DNA from: Candidatus Cloacimonadota bacterium
GTDB lineage: Bacteria; Cloacimonadota; Cloacimonadia; Cloacimonadales; Cloacimonadaceae
Length of the DNA: 9,545 bases
NCBI GenBank assembly: GCA_017995495.1
Contig: JAGOIS010000047.1
Span: 1-9,545 of the forward strand
Reading direction: 5' to 3'
The notes below the pieces were generated by a model. The model searched no databases. It was not told the DNA's origin and worked only from the letters and a program-made list of their open reading frames with translations. Numbering within the stretch: position 1 is the stretch's first letter; each line of letters starts with the position of its first letter. Made by a program: the position numbers and the translations under genes. Shown piece by piece: positions 1-6,811 of this stretch.

Positions 1-30
1 CCCCTGCCCTCCGGATTTTTGAGCTTTATA

Positions 31-324
31 CATAACCGGCTTTCCGGTTATGTGCAACGCTCTCAGATGTCTTTCGCCTCATAATACTCCGGGCTCTTGC
101 CGGCTCTCATCACAGTATGACCTCAAGAGGGAGTAACCCCAAGTAGCGCACTTGGAGTTTATGAGGCCTATGTAACCTTATGCCTAAGAACAGCTTATCT
201 TGCCTCATGGACTTCAGGGGCAGGCTGATAATTATACCCGGCCATGAAGTCCAACCCGCCTATAAGATATTTAGTTATTGATAGGTGGATTTGGTGGCTT
301 GAACTCCATTGCCTCAAATGGAGT
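31..324 (-). ncRNA. Putative structured RNA, unidentified; possibly an IscB-type omega (HEARO) RNA
   Basis: No credible gene lies here, but inverted repeats fill the stretch. Perfect stems join 31-39 to 44-52 (loop 4), 208-216 to 245-253, and 303-310 to 317-324 (loop 6). A stem at 256-263/281-288 has one G-T pair. Bases 76-90 pair with 154-167 with a single bulge and enclose two smaller hairpins, 94-99/124-129 and 139-144/150-155, giving a multibranched fold. The strand is uncertain. Minus is suggested by a purine-rich GGAGGG (bases 12 to 7 read in reverse), which could be the ribosome binding site of a leftward gene starting just outside the window. The wobble pairs fit the + strand slightly better. 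The minus-strand text around bases 60-105 resembles, from memory only, HEARO RNAs that precede IscB genes. It could instead be another riboswitch-like or mobile-element RNA. Confidence 0.35.
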
Positions 325-450
325 AAACCTAAAAAAAAGCTGTTGACAGAAAACAGAGCGGCCAAAATCCTGTCCCCCACTTGCGAAAATTATACCCAGC
401 GCATAGCACAAGTCCCAAATTTTGCGAGGACTTATAGTTCTTTAGGAGGA
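325..450 (+). promoter_or_regulatory. Probable promoter region of the S10 operon
   Basis: This AT-richer stretch lies between the upstream structured region and the leader hairpins, so the operon promoter is expected here. A perfect TTGACA lies at 343-348, but no good -10 box follows it at 16-18 bases. A TATAGT at 433-438 is one mismatch from TATAAT but has no -35 box at the usual distance. A third AT-rich box, AATTATACCC at 388-397, repeats a copy at 230-239. No single pair of boxes is convincing, so the start of transcription cannot be fixed. Confidence 0.3.
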
Positions 451-457
451 ACGATGT

Positions 458-618
458 TATCCTGTTTACGGGATACTCGTACGAGTATCACAGGGGGGAA
501 AGCGAAAGCTTTGCACCCCAGCAACCTGAAAGCCAATTTAGCAGAACCCACCCGCGCGCGGCGCAGCTGTAACCCGTTTGGCTGCTGCAGCCCGATGGGG
601 GTTTTCTGTCTAAATAGT
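458..618 (+). promoter_or_regulatory. Structured 5' leader of the S10 operon mRNA
   Basis: Several stems lie directly before rpsJ. Bases 461-465 pair with 490-494, enclosing a 6-base internal loop and then the palindrome 472-489 (7-bp stem, GTAC loop). The next hairpin follows at once: 495-498 pairs with 516-519 and 499-503 with 508-512, capped by a GAAA tetraloop at 504-507 with a 3-base bulge at 513-515. A third structured block lies at 563-603. A GNRA loop on the sense strand argues that the element acts as + strand RNA. S10 operons in Escherichia coli are controlled by ribosomal protein L4 binding a structured leader; a similar role here is inference. Alternative pairing of 458-462 with 471-475 would compete with the first stem. 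Confidence 0.5.
571..611 (+). terminator. Possible attenuator (terminator-like hairpin) upstream of rpsJ
   Basis: AACCC at 571-575 can pair with GGGTT at 599-603. Inside it, GGCTG at 580-584 pairs with CAGCC at 588-592 over a 3-base loop. A fairly T-rich run, TTTTCTGTCT, follows at 602-611. The internal loops are large, so the hairpin is weaker than a classical terminator. GCAGC at 563-567 can pair with GCTGC at 581-585 and so compete with the inner stem, as an antiterminator would. Placement just before the rpsJ ribosome binding site fits transcription attenuation, but this is a fold made by eye. Confidence 0.3.
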
Positions 619-628
619 GGAGGAACCA

Positions 629-955
629 GTGAGTAAATCCGAAAATCGCATCCGGATCAAGCTTAAGGCTTACGACCATCGTTTACTGGACCAATCTGTG
701 GCGGAAATTGTGAACAGCACGCGCAACACCGGCGCCAAGGTCATTGGCCCGATCCCGTTGCCCACAGACAAGACCCTGTACACGATCCTGCGTTCGCCCC
801 ACGCTGACAAGAAATCCCAGGACCAATTCCAAATGCTGGTCCACAAGCGGTTGATCGACATCATGAACCCCACGCAGCAGACCACCAACGCTTTGAAGAA
901 GCTGAGCCTGCCCGCGGGAGTGCATGTGGAGATCAAAGCCAATACAAGGAGCTGA
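629..955 (+). CDS. rpsJ: 30S ribosomal protein S10
   Basis: S10 sits in the head of the 30S subunit; the same protein (NusE) joins NusB in transcription antitermination complexes in well-studied bacteria. The 108-residue product carries the family signatures: [16 protein letters not shown] at 8-23, [13 protein letters not shown] at 34-46, [12 protein letters not shown] at 56-67, HKRLIDI at 72-78 and [10 protein letters not shown] at 94-103. Usual family length is about 103 residues. The start chosen is GTG at 629, five bases after GGAGG (619-623). A GTG at 617 in the same frame would overlap that site and add residues absent from the family. It is the first gene of the cluster, two bases before rplC, and follows the structured leader. 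Confidence 0.98.
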   Translation: MSKSENRIRIKLKAYDHRLLDQSVAEIVNSTRNTGAKVIGPIPLPTDKTLYTILRSPHADKKSQDQFQMLVHKRLIDIMNPTQQTTNALKKLSLPAGVHVEIKANTRS

Positions 956-957
956 TC

Positions 958-1590
958 ATGCTGGGACTAATAGGCAAAAAAATTGGCATGACGCAGATCT
1001 TTGACGAGAATGGCAAGTTGATCCCCGTAACGGTGATCCAGGCCGGGCCCTGCCGCGTTGTTTGCAAGCGTAGCAAGGATCTGCATGGATATGAAGCCCT
1101 GCAAATGGGCTACGAAGAGCTTCCCGAAAAGCGGGTGAAAAAACCGCTGCAGGGTTATTATAAGAAAAACGCCAGCCCTTTTTTCCGCTATCTGCGCGAG
1201 TTTCGCCCCGCGTTCGGCCAGCAGGTCGATGATTACGAGGTGGGCAGCGATCTGAAGGCGGATTGGTTCACGCCGGACGAGACGGTCTGCGTGCGCTCCA
1301 ATTCCAAGGGCCACGGCTACACCGGCGTGATGAAGCGGCACGGATTTTCAGGTTTCATGGCCTCCCACGGCGTGCACGAATCCTTCCGGGGCGGCGGCTC
1401 CATCGGCCAGTGCGCCCAGCCCTCGCGCGTGCTGAAAGGCATGAAGATGGCCGGCCAGCACGGCAACCGCCAGGTGAGCGTTCGCCACCTGCAGGTGGTG
1501 AAAGTGGATCCCGAACAAAATTTGATCATGGTGAAAGGCGCGGTGCCCGGTCATCGCAATTCCCTGGTCACCATCCACAAGGAACAATAG
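958..1590 (+). CDS. rplC: 50S ribosomal protein L3
   Basis: L3 is an early assembly protein of the 50S subunit; its central loop reaches toward the peptidyl transferase centre. The 210-residue product begins [15 protein letters not shown], a typical L3 amino end. It has the central block [14 protein letters not shown] near 117-130, [16 protein letters not shown] at about 135-150, and the late block [13 protein letters not shown] near the carboxyl end. At the place of the Escherichia coli glutamine that PrmB methylates (Gln150), the alignment by eye gives Ala153, so that modification is not expected. AGGAG at 947-951, six bases before the ATG, lies inside the end of rpsJ; only two bases separate the genes, implying coupled translation. 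Confidence 0.98.
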   Translation: MLGLIGKKIGMTQIFDENGKLIPVTVIQAGPCRVVCKRSKDLHGYEALQMGYEELPEKRVKKPLQGYYKKNASPFFRYLREFRPAFGQQVDDYEVGSDLKADWFTPDETVCVRSNSKGHGYTGVMKRHGFSGFMASHGVHESFRGGGSIGQCAQPSRVLKGMKMAGQHGNRQVSVRHLQVVKVDPEQNLIMVKGAVPGHRNSLVTIHKEQ

Positions 1591-1600
1591 GGGGAAGAAA

Positions 1601-2236
1601 ATGGTTAAAGCGATAAAATTCAACTCCCTCGGCGAACGGATGGAAGAGATAGAGCTTCCGGCCAGCGTTTTTGACGTGGACGTCAATTCCCCGAAAGTGC
1701 TGCTGCACGAGGTTGTGACCATGTATCTGGGCAACCAGCGCCAGGGCACGGTGCAGAAGAAAAACCGCGCCATGACCGCCGGCAGCACCCGCAAGCTGTT
1801 CAAACAGAAAGGCACCGGCAACGCCCGTCCCGGCTCGCGCCGCACTCCGGTGCGCGTGCACGGTGGACGCGCGTTTGCGATCCTCCCCAAGGACTGGTAT
1901 CGCCCTATCCCGCGCACCAAAAAGCGCATGGCCCTCAAGGTCGCCCTCACTGACCGGGCCCGCGAAGGCCGCATCTTCATCGTTGACTCGCTGGATTTCG
2001 ACGCGCCGAACACCAAAAAGGCGCTGGACCTGCTGGGCAAAATGATCCCGGAAAGAGGCCGCAAACTGGTGGTCACGGACGGAAATCACCAGCCCACCGT
2101 GAAATCCTTCACCAACCTGCCTGACGTCATCACCGACCGGGCGGACAGCCTGTATGCCTATGAGGTCCTGAAAAGCAGCTACATTCTGATGACCCAGTCA
2201 GCCCTCAGCAAAGTCGAGGAGGTATTCAGCAAATGA
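1601..2236 (+). CDS. rplD: 50S ribosomal protein L4
   Basis: L4 binds 23S rRNA early in assembly, and its long loop lines the peptide exit tunnel. In Escherichia coli it also represses the S10 operon by binding the leader. The 211-residue product shows RQGT at 47-50 and the basic loop with [12 protein letters not shown], followed by the globular carboxyl-terminal domain (VVTDGN, then [18 protein letters not shown]). The loop text after it, [18 protein letters not shown], departs from the more usual WRGGGVVFGP type but keeps the spacing. The ATG follows GGGGAAG after a 10-base gap from rplC. The stop overlaps the rplW start as ATGA. With the structured region before rpsJ, autoregulation is plausible but unproven. 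Confidence 0.97.
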   Translation: MVKAIKFNSLGERMEEIELPASVFDVDVNSPKVLLHEVVTMYLGNQRQGTVQKKNRAMTAGSTRKLFKQKGTGNARPGSRRTPVRVHGGRAFAILPKDWYRPIPRTKKRMALKVALTDRAREGRIFIVDSLDFDAPNTKKALDLLGKMIPERGRKLVVTDGNHQPTVKSFTNLPDVITDRADSLYAYEVLKSSYILMTQSALSKVEEVFSK

Positions 2237-2520
2237 TCCATCCGCGCAATATAGTCATTTCCCCGATCATCACCGAGAAGAGTTCGACTCAGGCTCAAAC
2301 CACCAACACCTATACCTTCAAGGTGAGCATCAACGCCAACAAGATCGAGATCAAGCACGCCATCGAGAAGATCTTCTCCGTGAAAGTGCTGGATGTGAAT
2401 ACGATCCGCATGCTGGGCAAGCCCAAACGCCTGGGCCGCTACAGCGGCAAACGCCCGGATTGGAAAAAGGCGATCGTGACCTTGAGAGAAGGCGACAAGA
2501 TCGCCGACTTCGAGGCCTAA
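2233..2520 (+). CDS. rplW: 50S ribosomal protein L23
   Basis: L23 lies at the exit of the peptide tunnel and is the docking site for trigger factor and the signal recognition particle. The 95-residue product has the amino-terminal [14 protein letters not shown] start ([11 protein letters not shown] at 8-18), a Y-T-F-K-V strand and the [22 protein letters not shown] block, then the basic loop with [17 protein letters not shown], all in the family order and at normal length. ATG overlaps the rplD stop by 4 bases (ATGA). The site GAGGAGG at 2216-2222 lies inside rplD, 10 bases before the start, so translation is probably coupled to L4. Confidence 0.97.
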   Translation: MIHPRNIVISPIITEKSSTQAQTTNTYTFKVSINANKIEIKHAIEKIFSVKVLDVNTIRMLGKPKRLGRYSGKRPDWKKAIVTLREGDKIADFEA

Positions 2521-2530
2521 GGAGCACAGC

Positions 2531-3361
2531 ATGGGAATCAAGAAATACAAACCCACCACTCCCACCCTGCGTTTCCGCACGGGCTACACCTTCGCCGAGA
2601 TAACCACGGATTCGCCGGAAAAATCGCTGCTCAAACCAATGAGCAAAACCGGCGGACGCAACAACCGGGGCAGGATCACCTGCCGCCACCGCGGAGGCGG
2701 ACATCGCCGCCATTACCGTGTGATCGATTTCAAGCGCAACAAATTCGGCATCCCGGCCAAAGTTGCCAGCGTCGAATATGATCCGAACCGCACCGCGCGC
2801 ATCGCCCTGCTGCATTATGTGGACGGCGAAAAGCGGTATATCATTGCCCCCGAAGGCTTGCAAGTGGGGATGAAGGTCATGTCCGGCCCGGACGCCGAGA
2901 TCGCTTTGGGCAACACCCTTCCGCTGGACAGGATCCCGCTGGGCTCGACAGTTCACAACATTGAGCTGAAGAAAGGCCGCGGAGGCCAGATCGCCCGTTC
3001 CGCCGGGTCCTACGGCCAGGTTGTGGCCAAGGACGGCGACTACGTGCATGTGAAAATGCCCTCCAACGACGTGCACCTCATCCGCAAGGAATGCCTGGCC
3101 ACCATGGGCCAGGTGAGCAATAAGGATCACAACCTGATCCAGCTGGGCAAAGCCGGCCGCAAACGCTGGCTGGGCATCCGCCCCACTGTCCGCGGCGTGG
3201 TGATGAACCCTGTGGATCACCCCATGGGCGGCGGCGAAGGCAAATCCTCAGGCGGACGCCATCCCGTGTCACCCTGGGGCAAACCCGCCAAAGGCGGCAA
3301 AACCCGCAAAACCCGCAAGTATTCCGATAAATATATCGTGAAAGCTGTGAAGAAGAGATAA
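2531..3361 (+). CDS. rplB: 50S ribosomal protein L2
   Basis: L2 is among the most conserved 50S proteins, binds 23S rRNA near the subunit interface and is needed for subunit joining and peptidyl transfer. The 276-residue product shows [13 protein letters not shown] at about 37-49, the [12 protein letters not shown] and DFKRNK blocks, [43 protein letters not shown] and the carboxyl-terminal [12 protein letters not shown]. His230 matches the functionally important Escherichia coli His229 (numbered without Met). The second histidine of the usual DHPH motif is Met232 here. The tail ends [20 protein letters not shown] before the ATG includes the end of the rplW stop. Confidence 0.98.
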   Translation: MGIKKYKPTTPTLRFRTGYTFAEITTDSPEKSLLKPMSKTGGRNNRGRITCRHRGGGHRRHYRVIDFKRNKFGIPAKVASVEYDPNRTARIALLHYVDGEKRYIIAPEGLQVGMKVMSGPDAEIALGNTLPLDRIPLGSTVHNIELKKGRGGQIARSAGSYGQVVAKDGDYVHVKMPSNDVHLIRKECLATMGQVSNKDHNLIQLGKAGRKRWLGIRPTVRGVVMNPVDHPMGGGEGKSSGGRHPVSPWGKPAKGGKTRKTRKYSDKYIVKAVKKR

Positions 3362-3373
3362 AGGAAGGAAAAA

Positions 3374-3646
3374 ATGGCACGTTCAATCAAGAAAGGTCCT
3401 TTTGTCGATGATCATCTGCTGAAGAAAGTGGAAATCCTGAACACCGACAGCAAGAAAAACGTGATCAAGACCTGGTCCCGCCGTTCCATGATCATACCCT
3501 CTTTTATCGGACATACTTTTTCGGTGCACAACGGACACAAGTTTGTACCGGTGTATGTGACCGAAAACATGGTGGGACATAAGCTGGGCGAGTTTTCACC
3601 GACGCGCACCTACCGTGGCCACAAAGACAAGAAAAAGGGTAAATAA
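3374..3646 (+). CDS. rpsS: 30S ribosomal protein S19
   Basis: S19 is in the 30S head, bound to 16S rRNA with S13 near the A site. The 90-residue product has the family's amino end [18 protein letters not shown], the central [22 protein letters not shown] region (SRRSMI, then [16 protein letters not shown]), and the closing [18 protein letters not shown], with a lysine-rich tail. Length is normal. The start ATG follows AAGGAAGG within the 12-base gap after rplB. Nothing unusual is seen. Confidence 0.98.
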   Translation: MARSIKKGPFVDDHLLKKVEILNTDSKKNVIKTWSRRSMIIPSFIGHTFSVHNGHKFVPVYVTENMVGHKLGEFSPTRTYRGHKDKKKGK

Positions 3647-3658
3647 GGAGCATAGATA

Positions 3659-4000
3659 ATGGAAGCAACAGCCAAACTCCGTTTTGCCCGCGGTTCAGCC
3701 CGCAAAGCACGTCTGGTTTTGGATCAGATCCGCTACAAGAGCGTTCCCGAAGCGCAGGGCATCCTGCAATTCTCACGCCGGGCCGCGGCCGAGCCGATCG
3801 GCAAGCTGCTGGCCTCCGCTGTGGCGAACGCCCAGGTGAAGGAACCCAAAATCGACCTCAGCCGGGTCTATGTGACCGAAGCCACAGCCGATTCGGGCCC
3901 CCAGATGAAACGCTACATGCCCAGATCGCACGGCCGGGCCTTCATGATCCGCAAACAGACCTGCCACATCGCTCTGGAAATCAGACTGATAGAGGAATAG
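3659..4000 (+). CDS. rplV: 50S ribosomal protein L22
   Basis: L22 binds all domains of 23S rRNA, and its long beta hairpin helps form the tunnel constriction with L4. The 113-residue product contains SARKARLVLDQIRYKSVPEA near 13-32, the helix with ASAVANAQ, VTEATADSGP, and the hairpin MKRYMPRSHGRAFMIRKQTCHI at about 82-103 (typical RxRPRARGRAxxIRKxTSHI). Length is normal. ATG follows TAAGGAG, which includes the rpsS stop, with 8 bases of spacing. The stop TAG forms part of the strong rpsC ribosome binding site. Confidence 0.97.
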   Translation: MEATAKLRFARGSARKARLVLDQIRYKSVPEAQGILQFSRRAAAEPIGKLLASAVANAQVKEPKIDLSRVYVTEATADSGPQMKRYMPRSHGRAFMIRKQTCHIALEIRLIEE

Positions 4001-4004
4001 GAGG
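4000..4004 (+). promoter_or_regulatory. Ribosome binding site GGAGG of rpsC (TTG start)
   Basis: The GGAGG begins with the last base of the rplV stop codon (TAGGAGG). It lies 6 bases before TTG at 4011, supporting that rare start. No in-frame ATG lies near enough to give the conserved S3 amino end. Confidence 0.8.
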
Positions 4005-4010
4005 AATACC

Positions 4011-4658
4011 TTGGGACAAAAGATACACCCCATTCTGTACCGTATCGGTGTGAATAAAGACACCGAGTCGATCTGGTTCGCCCAGGGCGCCACCTACGTG
4101 GATTTCCTCCAGGAAGACATCCAGATCCGTAAATACATCCACAAGCGCCTGGACCAGAAGATGGTTTCCAGAGTGCAGATCTCGCGCAAGACCAGTTCGA
4201 TCAACATCGACATCCACACTGCCCGCCCCGGGCTGGTCATCGGCAAAAAAGGCGAAGACATTGACCGCCTGCGCAACGAGCTGAACGTTCTGATCAACAA
4301 GAACCGCAAAAACCCGATCACTGTCTCCATCAATATCGAGCAGATCGACAAGATGTGGCTGGACTCGCGTTTGGTGGGTCTGGAGATCTCCCGTCAGCTG
4401 GAAGAGCGCGTGGCCTTCCGCCGCGCCATGAAAATGGCCATCCGCAACGTGATGAAGGAAGGAGCCCAGGGCGTCAAAGTCCAGATCTCCGGCCGTCTCG
4501 GCGGAGCGGAGATCGCGCGCACCGAGCGCTACAAACAGGGCCGCACACCGCTTCACACCCTGCGTGCCGATATCGATTACTCCTGCGTGGAAGCAAACAC
4601 CACCTACGGCGTGATCGGCATCAAGGTGTGGATCTACAAGGGCGACATCCTGGGATAG
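4011..4658 (+). CDS. rpsC: 30S ribosomal protein S3
   Basis: S3 lies at the mRNA entry of the 30S subunit with S4 and S5 and helps unwind mRNA. The 215-residue product begins MGQKIHPILYRIGVNK, the typical S3 start, which requires initiation at TTG 4011. A type II KH RNA-binding domain is seen with the GxxG loop Gly78-Lys-Lys-Gly81 in VIGKKGEDI. The carboxyl domain has SGRLGGAEIARTE, GRTPLHTLRADIDYS and GVIGIKVWIYKG. It ends soon after the last conserved block, so it is slightly shorter than Escherichia coli S3 (233 residues), within the family range. It sits between rplV and rplP with 10-base gaps. Confidence 0.97.
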   Translation: MGQKIHPILYRIGVNKDTESIWFAQGATYVDFLQEDIQIRKYIHKRLDQKMVSRVQISRKTSSINIDIHTARPGLVIGKKGEDIDRLRNELNVLINKNRKNPITVSINIEQIDKMWLDSRLVGLEISRQLEERVAFRRAMKMAIRNVMKEGAQGVKVQISGRLGGAEIARTERYKQGRTPLHTLRADIDYSCVEANTTYGVIGIKVWIYKGDILG

Positions 4659-4668
4659 GAGAAGGTAA

Positions 4669-5088
4669 ATGTTAGCACCAAAGAAAGTTAGACATCGCAA
4701 GATGATGAAGGGCAGACGCAACGGGCTGGCCTGGAGCGGAAGCAACATCGACTTTGGCGATTACGGTTTGATCGCCCTGGAAGACGCCTTCATCACCAGC
4801 CGCCAGATAGAGGCTGCCCGTATCGCCATCACCAGACACATGAAACGTTTGGGCAAAGTTTGGATCCGCATTTTCCCGGATAAGCCGATCACCAAGAAAC
4901 CGGCTGAAACCCGCATGGGAAAAGGAAAAGGCGCTCCGGAATACTGGGTGGCGGTCGTCCGCCCAGGCCGTGTCCTCTTTGAACTTGAGGGCGTGGACAT
5001 CAAGATCGCCAAGGAAGCCATGCGCCTTGCCGCGCACAAGCTGCCGATCAAAACCCGCGTGATCGCCCGTGAAGGAGTTGAATTATGA
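4669..5088 (+). CDS. rplP: 50S ribosomal protein L16
   Basis: L16 sits near the A site of the 50S subunit and helps place the acceptor arm of tRNA; it joins late in assembly. The 139-residue product starts [19 protein letters not shown], carries [25 protein letters not shown] text at 29-49 (FGDYGL, then [18 protein letters not shown]), [23 protein letters not shown] at 67-88, and [15 protein letters not shown]. Arg82 corresponds to the arginine hydroxylated in Escherichia coli L16; whether it is modified here is unknown. GGAG joined to the rpsC stop precedes the ATG. The gene ends in an ATGA overlap with rpmC. Confidence 0.98.
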   Translation: MLAPKKVRHRKMMKGRRNGLAWSGSNIDFGDYGLIALEDAFITSRQIEAARIAITRHMKRLGKVWIRIFPDKPITKKPAETRMGKGKGAPEYWVAVVRPGRVLFELEGVDIKIAKEAMRLAAHKLPIKTRVIAREGVEL

Positions 5089-5276
5089 AGATCGTAGAAA
5101 TCCGCGAAATGTCGATGGAAGACCTTCACAGCCGGCTCGAAGAGCTGCGCGTGGAACTCTTCAACCTGCGCTTTCAGAAATCCAAGAACCTCTTGGACCG
5201 GCCAGACCGGCTGCGCATCGTGAGAAGAGACATTGCCCGCATCAACACACTGCTCAAAGCAAAAGAAGTGAGGTGA
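5085..5276 (+). CDS. rpmC: 50S ribosomal protein L29
   Basis: L29 is a small protein of two helices on the outer face of the 50S subunit near the tunnel exit, beside L23. The 63-residue product has the typical [12 protein letters not shown] core ([16 protein letters not shown] at about 18-33) and the second helix [17 protein letters not shown]. The ATG overlaps the rplP stop by 4 bases. GGAG at 5074-5077, 7 bases upstream, lies inside rplP, so translation is likely coupled. Confidence 0.96.
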   Translation: MKIVEIREMSMEDLHSRLEELRVELFNLRFQKSKNLLDRPDRLRIVRRDIARINTLLKAKEVR

Positions 5277-5279
5277 CCC

Positions 5280-5534
5280 GTGGCTGATACACGTAAAGTG
5301 ATCAAACAGGGTGTGGTCGTGAGCGACAAGAACGACAAGACCATCGTGGTCCGCGTTCTGCGCCAGTACATCCACCCGCTCTATAAAAAGACCGTGCGCC
5401 GCCATAAGAAATTCATGGCGCACGATGAGAATAACGAAGCGCACGAGGGCGACACGGTGCAGATCGTGGAATACCGCCCCATGAGCGCCCGCAAGCGCTG
5501 GGCTCTGCACAAGATCGTAGAGCGCAGCAGGTAA
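5280..5534 (+). CDS. rpsQ: 30S ribosomal protein S17
   Basis: S17 is a primary 16S rRNA-binding protein of the 30S body with an OB-fold. The 84-residue product has [18 protein letters not shown] at 11-28, the [21 protein letters not shown] block, [12 protein letters not shown], and the closing [11 protein letters not shown] (usual RPLSKxKRWxLVEIxER). Initiation is at GTG 5280, three bases after the rpmC stop. The only candidate binding site is the modest GAGGTG at 5270-5275, 4 bases away, so it may depend on ribosomes finishing rpmC. Length and order are normal. Confidence 0.96.
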   Translation: MADTRKVIKQGVVVSDKNDKTIVVRVLRQYIHPLYKKTVRRHKKFMAHDENNEAHEGDTVQIVEYRPMSARKRWALHKIVERSR

Positions 5535-5549
5535 GATGGGAGTTTTGGA

Positions 5550-5918
5550 ATGATTCAAGCCCAAACGATGTTGAATATCGCCGATAACTCCGGTGCCAAA
5601 AAAGCCATGTGCATCAAAGTGCTGGGCGGCACCAGACGTAAATACGCCAGCATTGGCGACGTCATAGTTGTTGCGATCAAATCCGCCACCCCAGGCGGCA
5701 AAGTGAAAAAAGGCACAGTGGAACGAGCCGTGATCGTTCGCACCGCGAAAGAGATCAGGCGTCCGGACGGGTCCTACATCCGTTTTGCGGACAACGCCGC
5801 CGTGATAATCGATGAAAAGCACGATCCCAAGGGAACCCGCATCTTCGGTCCCGTGGCTCGCGAACTGCGCGAACACGCATACATGAAGATTGTTTCCCTG
5901 GCTCCGGAAGTGCTGTAG
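5550..5918 (+). CDS. rplN: 50S ribosomal protein L14
   Basis: L14 lies on the 50S interface, makes bridges to 16S rRNA with L19, and is the docking site of the silencing factor RsfS in many bacteria. The 122-residue product is close to the family consensus throughout: [93 protein letters not shown] and the end IVSLAPEVL. Length is exactly the family norm. GGGAG at 5538-5542, 7 bases before the ATG, is its binding site. In Escherichia coli the spc operon begins here; the 15-base gap leaves no room for a separate promoter, though one inside rpsQ cannot be excluded. Confidence 0.98.
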   Translation: MIQAQTMLNIADNSGAKKAMCIKVLGGTRRKYASIGDVIVVAIKSATPGGKVKKGTVERAVIVRTAKEIRRPDGSYIRFADNAAVIIDEKHDPKGTRIFGPVARELREHAYMKIVSLAPEVL

Positions 5919-5921
5919 GAG
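5918..5921 (+). promoter_or_regulatory. Ribosome binding site GGAG of rplX, deciding between two ATGs
   Basis: The GGAG starts with the last base of the rplN stop codon. Two ATGs stand in tandem at 5925 and 5928. The spacing is 3 bases to the first and 6 to the second, so the second is the better start. Confidence 0.65.
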
Positions 5922-5927
5922 ATCATG

Positions 5928-6245
5928 ATGCCAGACAAACTCAAGATCAAGAAAGGCGACTACGTGATCGTGATCAGCGGCAACGACAAAGGCCGCAAAG
6001 GCCGTGTGCTGAAAGCCTATCCCAAGACCAACCGGGTCATCGTGGAAAAAGTGCACATGATCAAGAAACACGCCAAGCCTTCCCAGAACAATCCCCAGGG
6101 CGGCATCATCTCCATGGAGGCGCCGATCAACGCTTCCAACGTGATGCTCTTCAACGAGAAGCTGAACACCGTGTCCAAACCGGTCATCAAGGTCCAGGAA
6201 GGCCACCGGGTGCGCGTGTGCAAGAAATCCGGCGACGAGCTGTAG
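5928..6245 (+). CDS. rplX: 50S ribosomal protein L24
   Basis: L24 starts 50S assembly with L3 by binding the 5' part of 23S rRNA. The 105-residue product has a KOW motif at its amino end, [20 protein letters not shown], then [15 protein letters not shown], the [18 protein letters not shown] block (GGII, MEAPI, SNVML), and the closing [13 protein letters not shown]. Family length is about 101-106. Of two tandem ATGs at 5925 and 5928 the second is preferred for spacing; using the first adds one Met. The stop TAG merges with the rplE binding site. Confidence 0.97.
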   Translation: MPDKLKIKKGDYVIVISGNDKGRKGRVLKAYPKTNRVIVEKVHMIKKHAKPSQNNPQGGIISMEAPINASNVMLFNEKLNTVSKPVIKVQEGHRVRVCKKSGDEL

Positions 6246-6256
6246 GAGAAGACCGC

Positions 6257-6802
6257 ATGAACAGAATCAAAGAACAATACCGCAAGGCAGTGATACCAGC
6301 CCTGAAAAAGCGTTTTGCCTACAAGAACCCCCATCAGATCCCGCAATTGGACAAGATCGTGGTGAGCATGGGCGTGGGTGCCGCCACCCAAAACAAAGCC
6401 CTGCTGGATAACGCGGTCAAAGACATGGAGCAGATCACCGGACGCAAGGTGATCATCACCAAGGCCCGCAAATCCATATCCAACTTCAAGCTGCGCCAGG
6501 GCATGCCCATTGGCTGCAAGGTCACCCTGCGTGATGAGGGCATGTATGAATTCTTCGACCGCCTGGTCTCGATCGTGATCCCCCGCATCCGCGACTTCCG
6601 CGGGATCCCGGCGGATTCCTTCGACGGCAGGGGGAATTTCTCCCTCGGGCTCAAGGAACAGACGGTTTTTCCGGAGATCGAATACGACAAGATCGACGCC
6701 ATCCGCGGCCTGAACATCAACATCATCACCACGGCGCATACCGACGATGAAGCCCGCGAACTGCTCCGGGAACTCGGAATGCCCTTCCAGCGCAGTGAAT
6801 AA
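6257..6802 (+). CDS. rplE: 50S ribosomal protein L5
   Basis: L5 binds 5S rRNA in the central protuberance with L18 and contacts the P-site tRNA and S13. The 181-residue product has the core KIVVSMGVGAATQNKALLDNA at about 34-54, ITGRKVIITKARKSISNFKLR, IGCKVTLRDEGMYEFFDRL, IPRIRDFRGIP, DGRGNFSLGLKEQTVFPEI and the end NINIITTAHTDDEARELLRELGMPF. Escherichia coli L5 has 179 residues. The frame opens upstream at 6218, but the ATG at 6257 is chosen because AGGAG (6244-6248) lies 8 bases before it and it gives the family amino end. Confidence 0.98.
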   Translation: MNRIKEQYRKAVIPALKKRFAYKNPHQIPQLDKIVVSMGVGAATQNKALLDNAVKDMEQITGRKVIITKARKSISNFKLRQGMPIGCKVTLRDEGMYEFFDRLVSIVIPRIRDFRGIPADSFDGRGNFSLGLKEQTVFPEIEYDKIDAIRGLNINIITTAHTDDEARELLRELGMPFQRSE

Positions 6803-6811
6803 GGAGAATCA

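Noticed and set aside
31..52. Perfect 9-bp hairpin as a transcription terminator
   Set aside because: No T-run follows the stem on either strand.
303..324. 8-bp hairpin followed by an A-run as a terminator
   Set aside because: On the + strand the run is A, not T. On the minus strand the T-run comes before the stem, so neither direction gives an intrinsic terminator.
617..631. GTG at 617 as the rpsJ start
   Set aside because: It overlaps the GGAGG that serves the GTG at 629 and adds residues not found in S10.
244..636. 130-codon + strand open frame across the 5' non-coding region
   Set aside because: No ribosome binding site at its start, runs through the inverted repeats and leader hairpins, and resembles no protein. 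Only its last 60 codons have a plausible start, noted as a finding.
1263..1616. Alternative + strand frame rich in Arg and Pro inside rplC
   Set aside because: It is a shadow of L3 coding in another frame; the L3 product is unmistakable.
2351..3220. Antisense open frame of 289 codons on the minus strand
   Set aside because: It lies wholly opposite rplW and rplB; low-complexity Ala/His/Asp composition marks it as a shadow.
4761..6206. Antisense open frame of 481 codons on the minus strand
   Set aside because: It spans rplP through rplX in antisense, follows their codon bias, is rich in His and Asp as reversed r-protein codons are, and has no family resemblance.
6218..6259. Upstream start at 6218 for rplE
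   Set aside because: It would overlap rplX by 28 bases; the ATG at 6257 has AGGAG at proper spacing and gives the normal L5 amino end.
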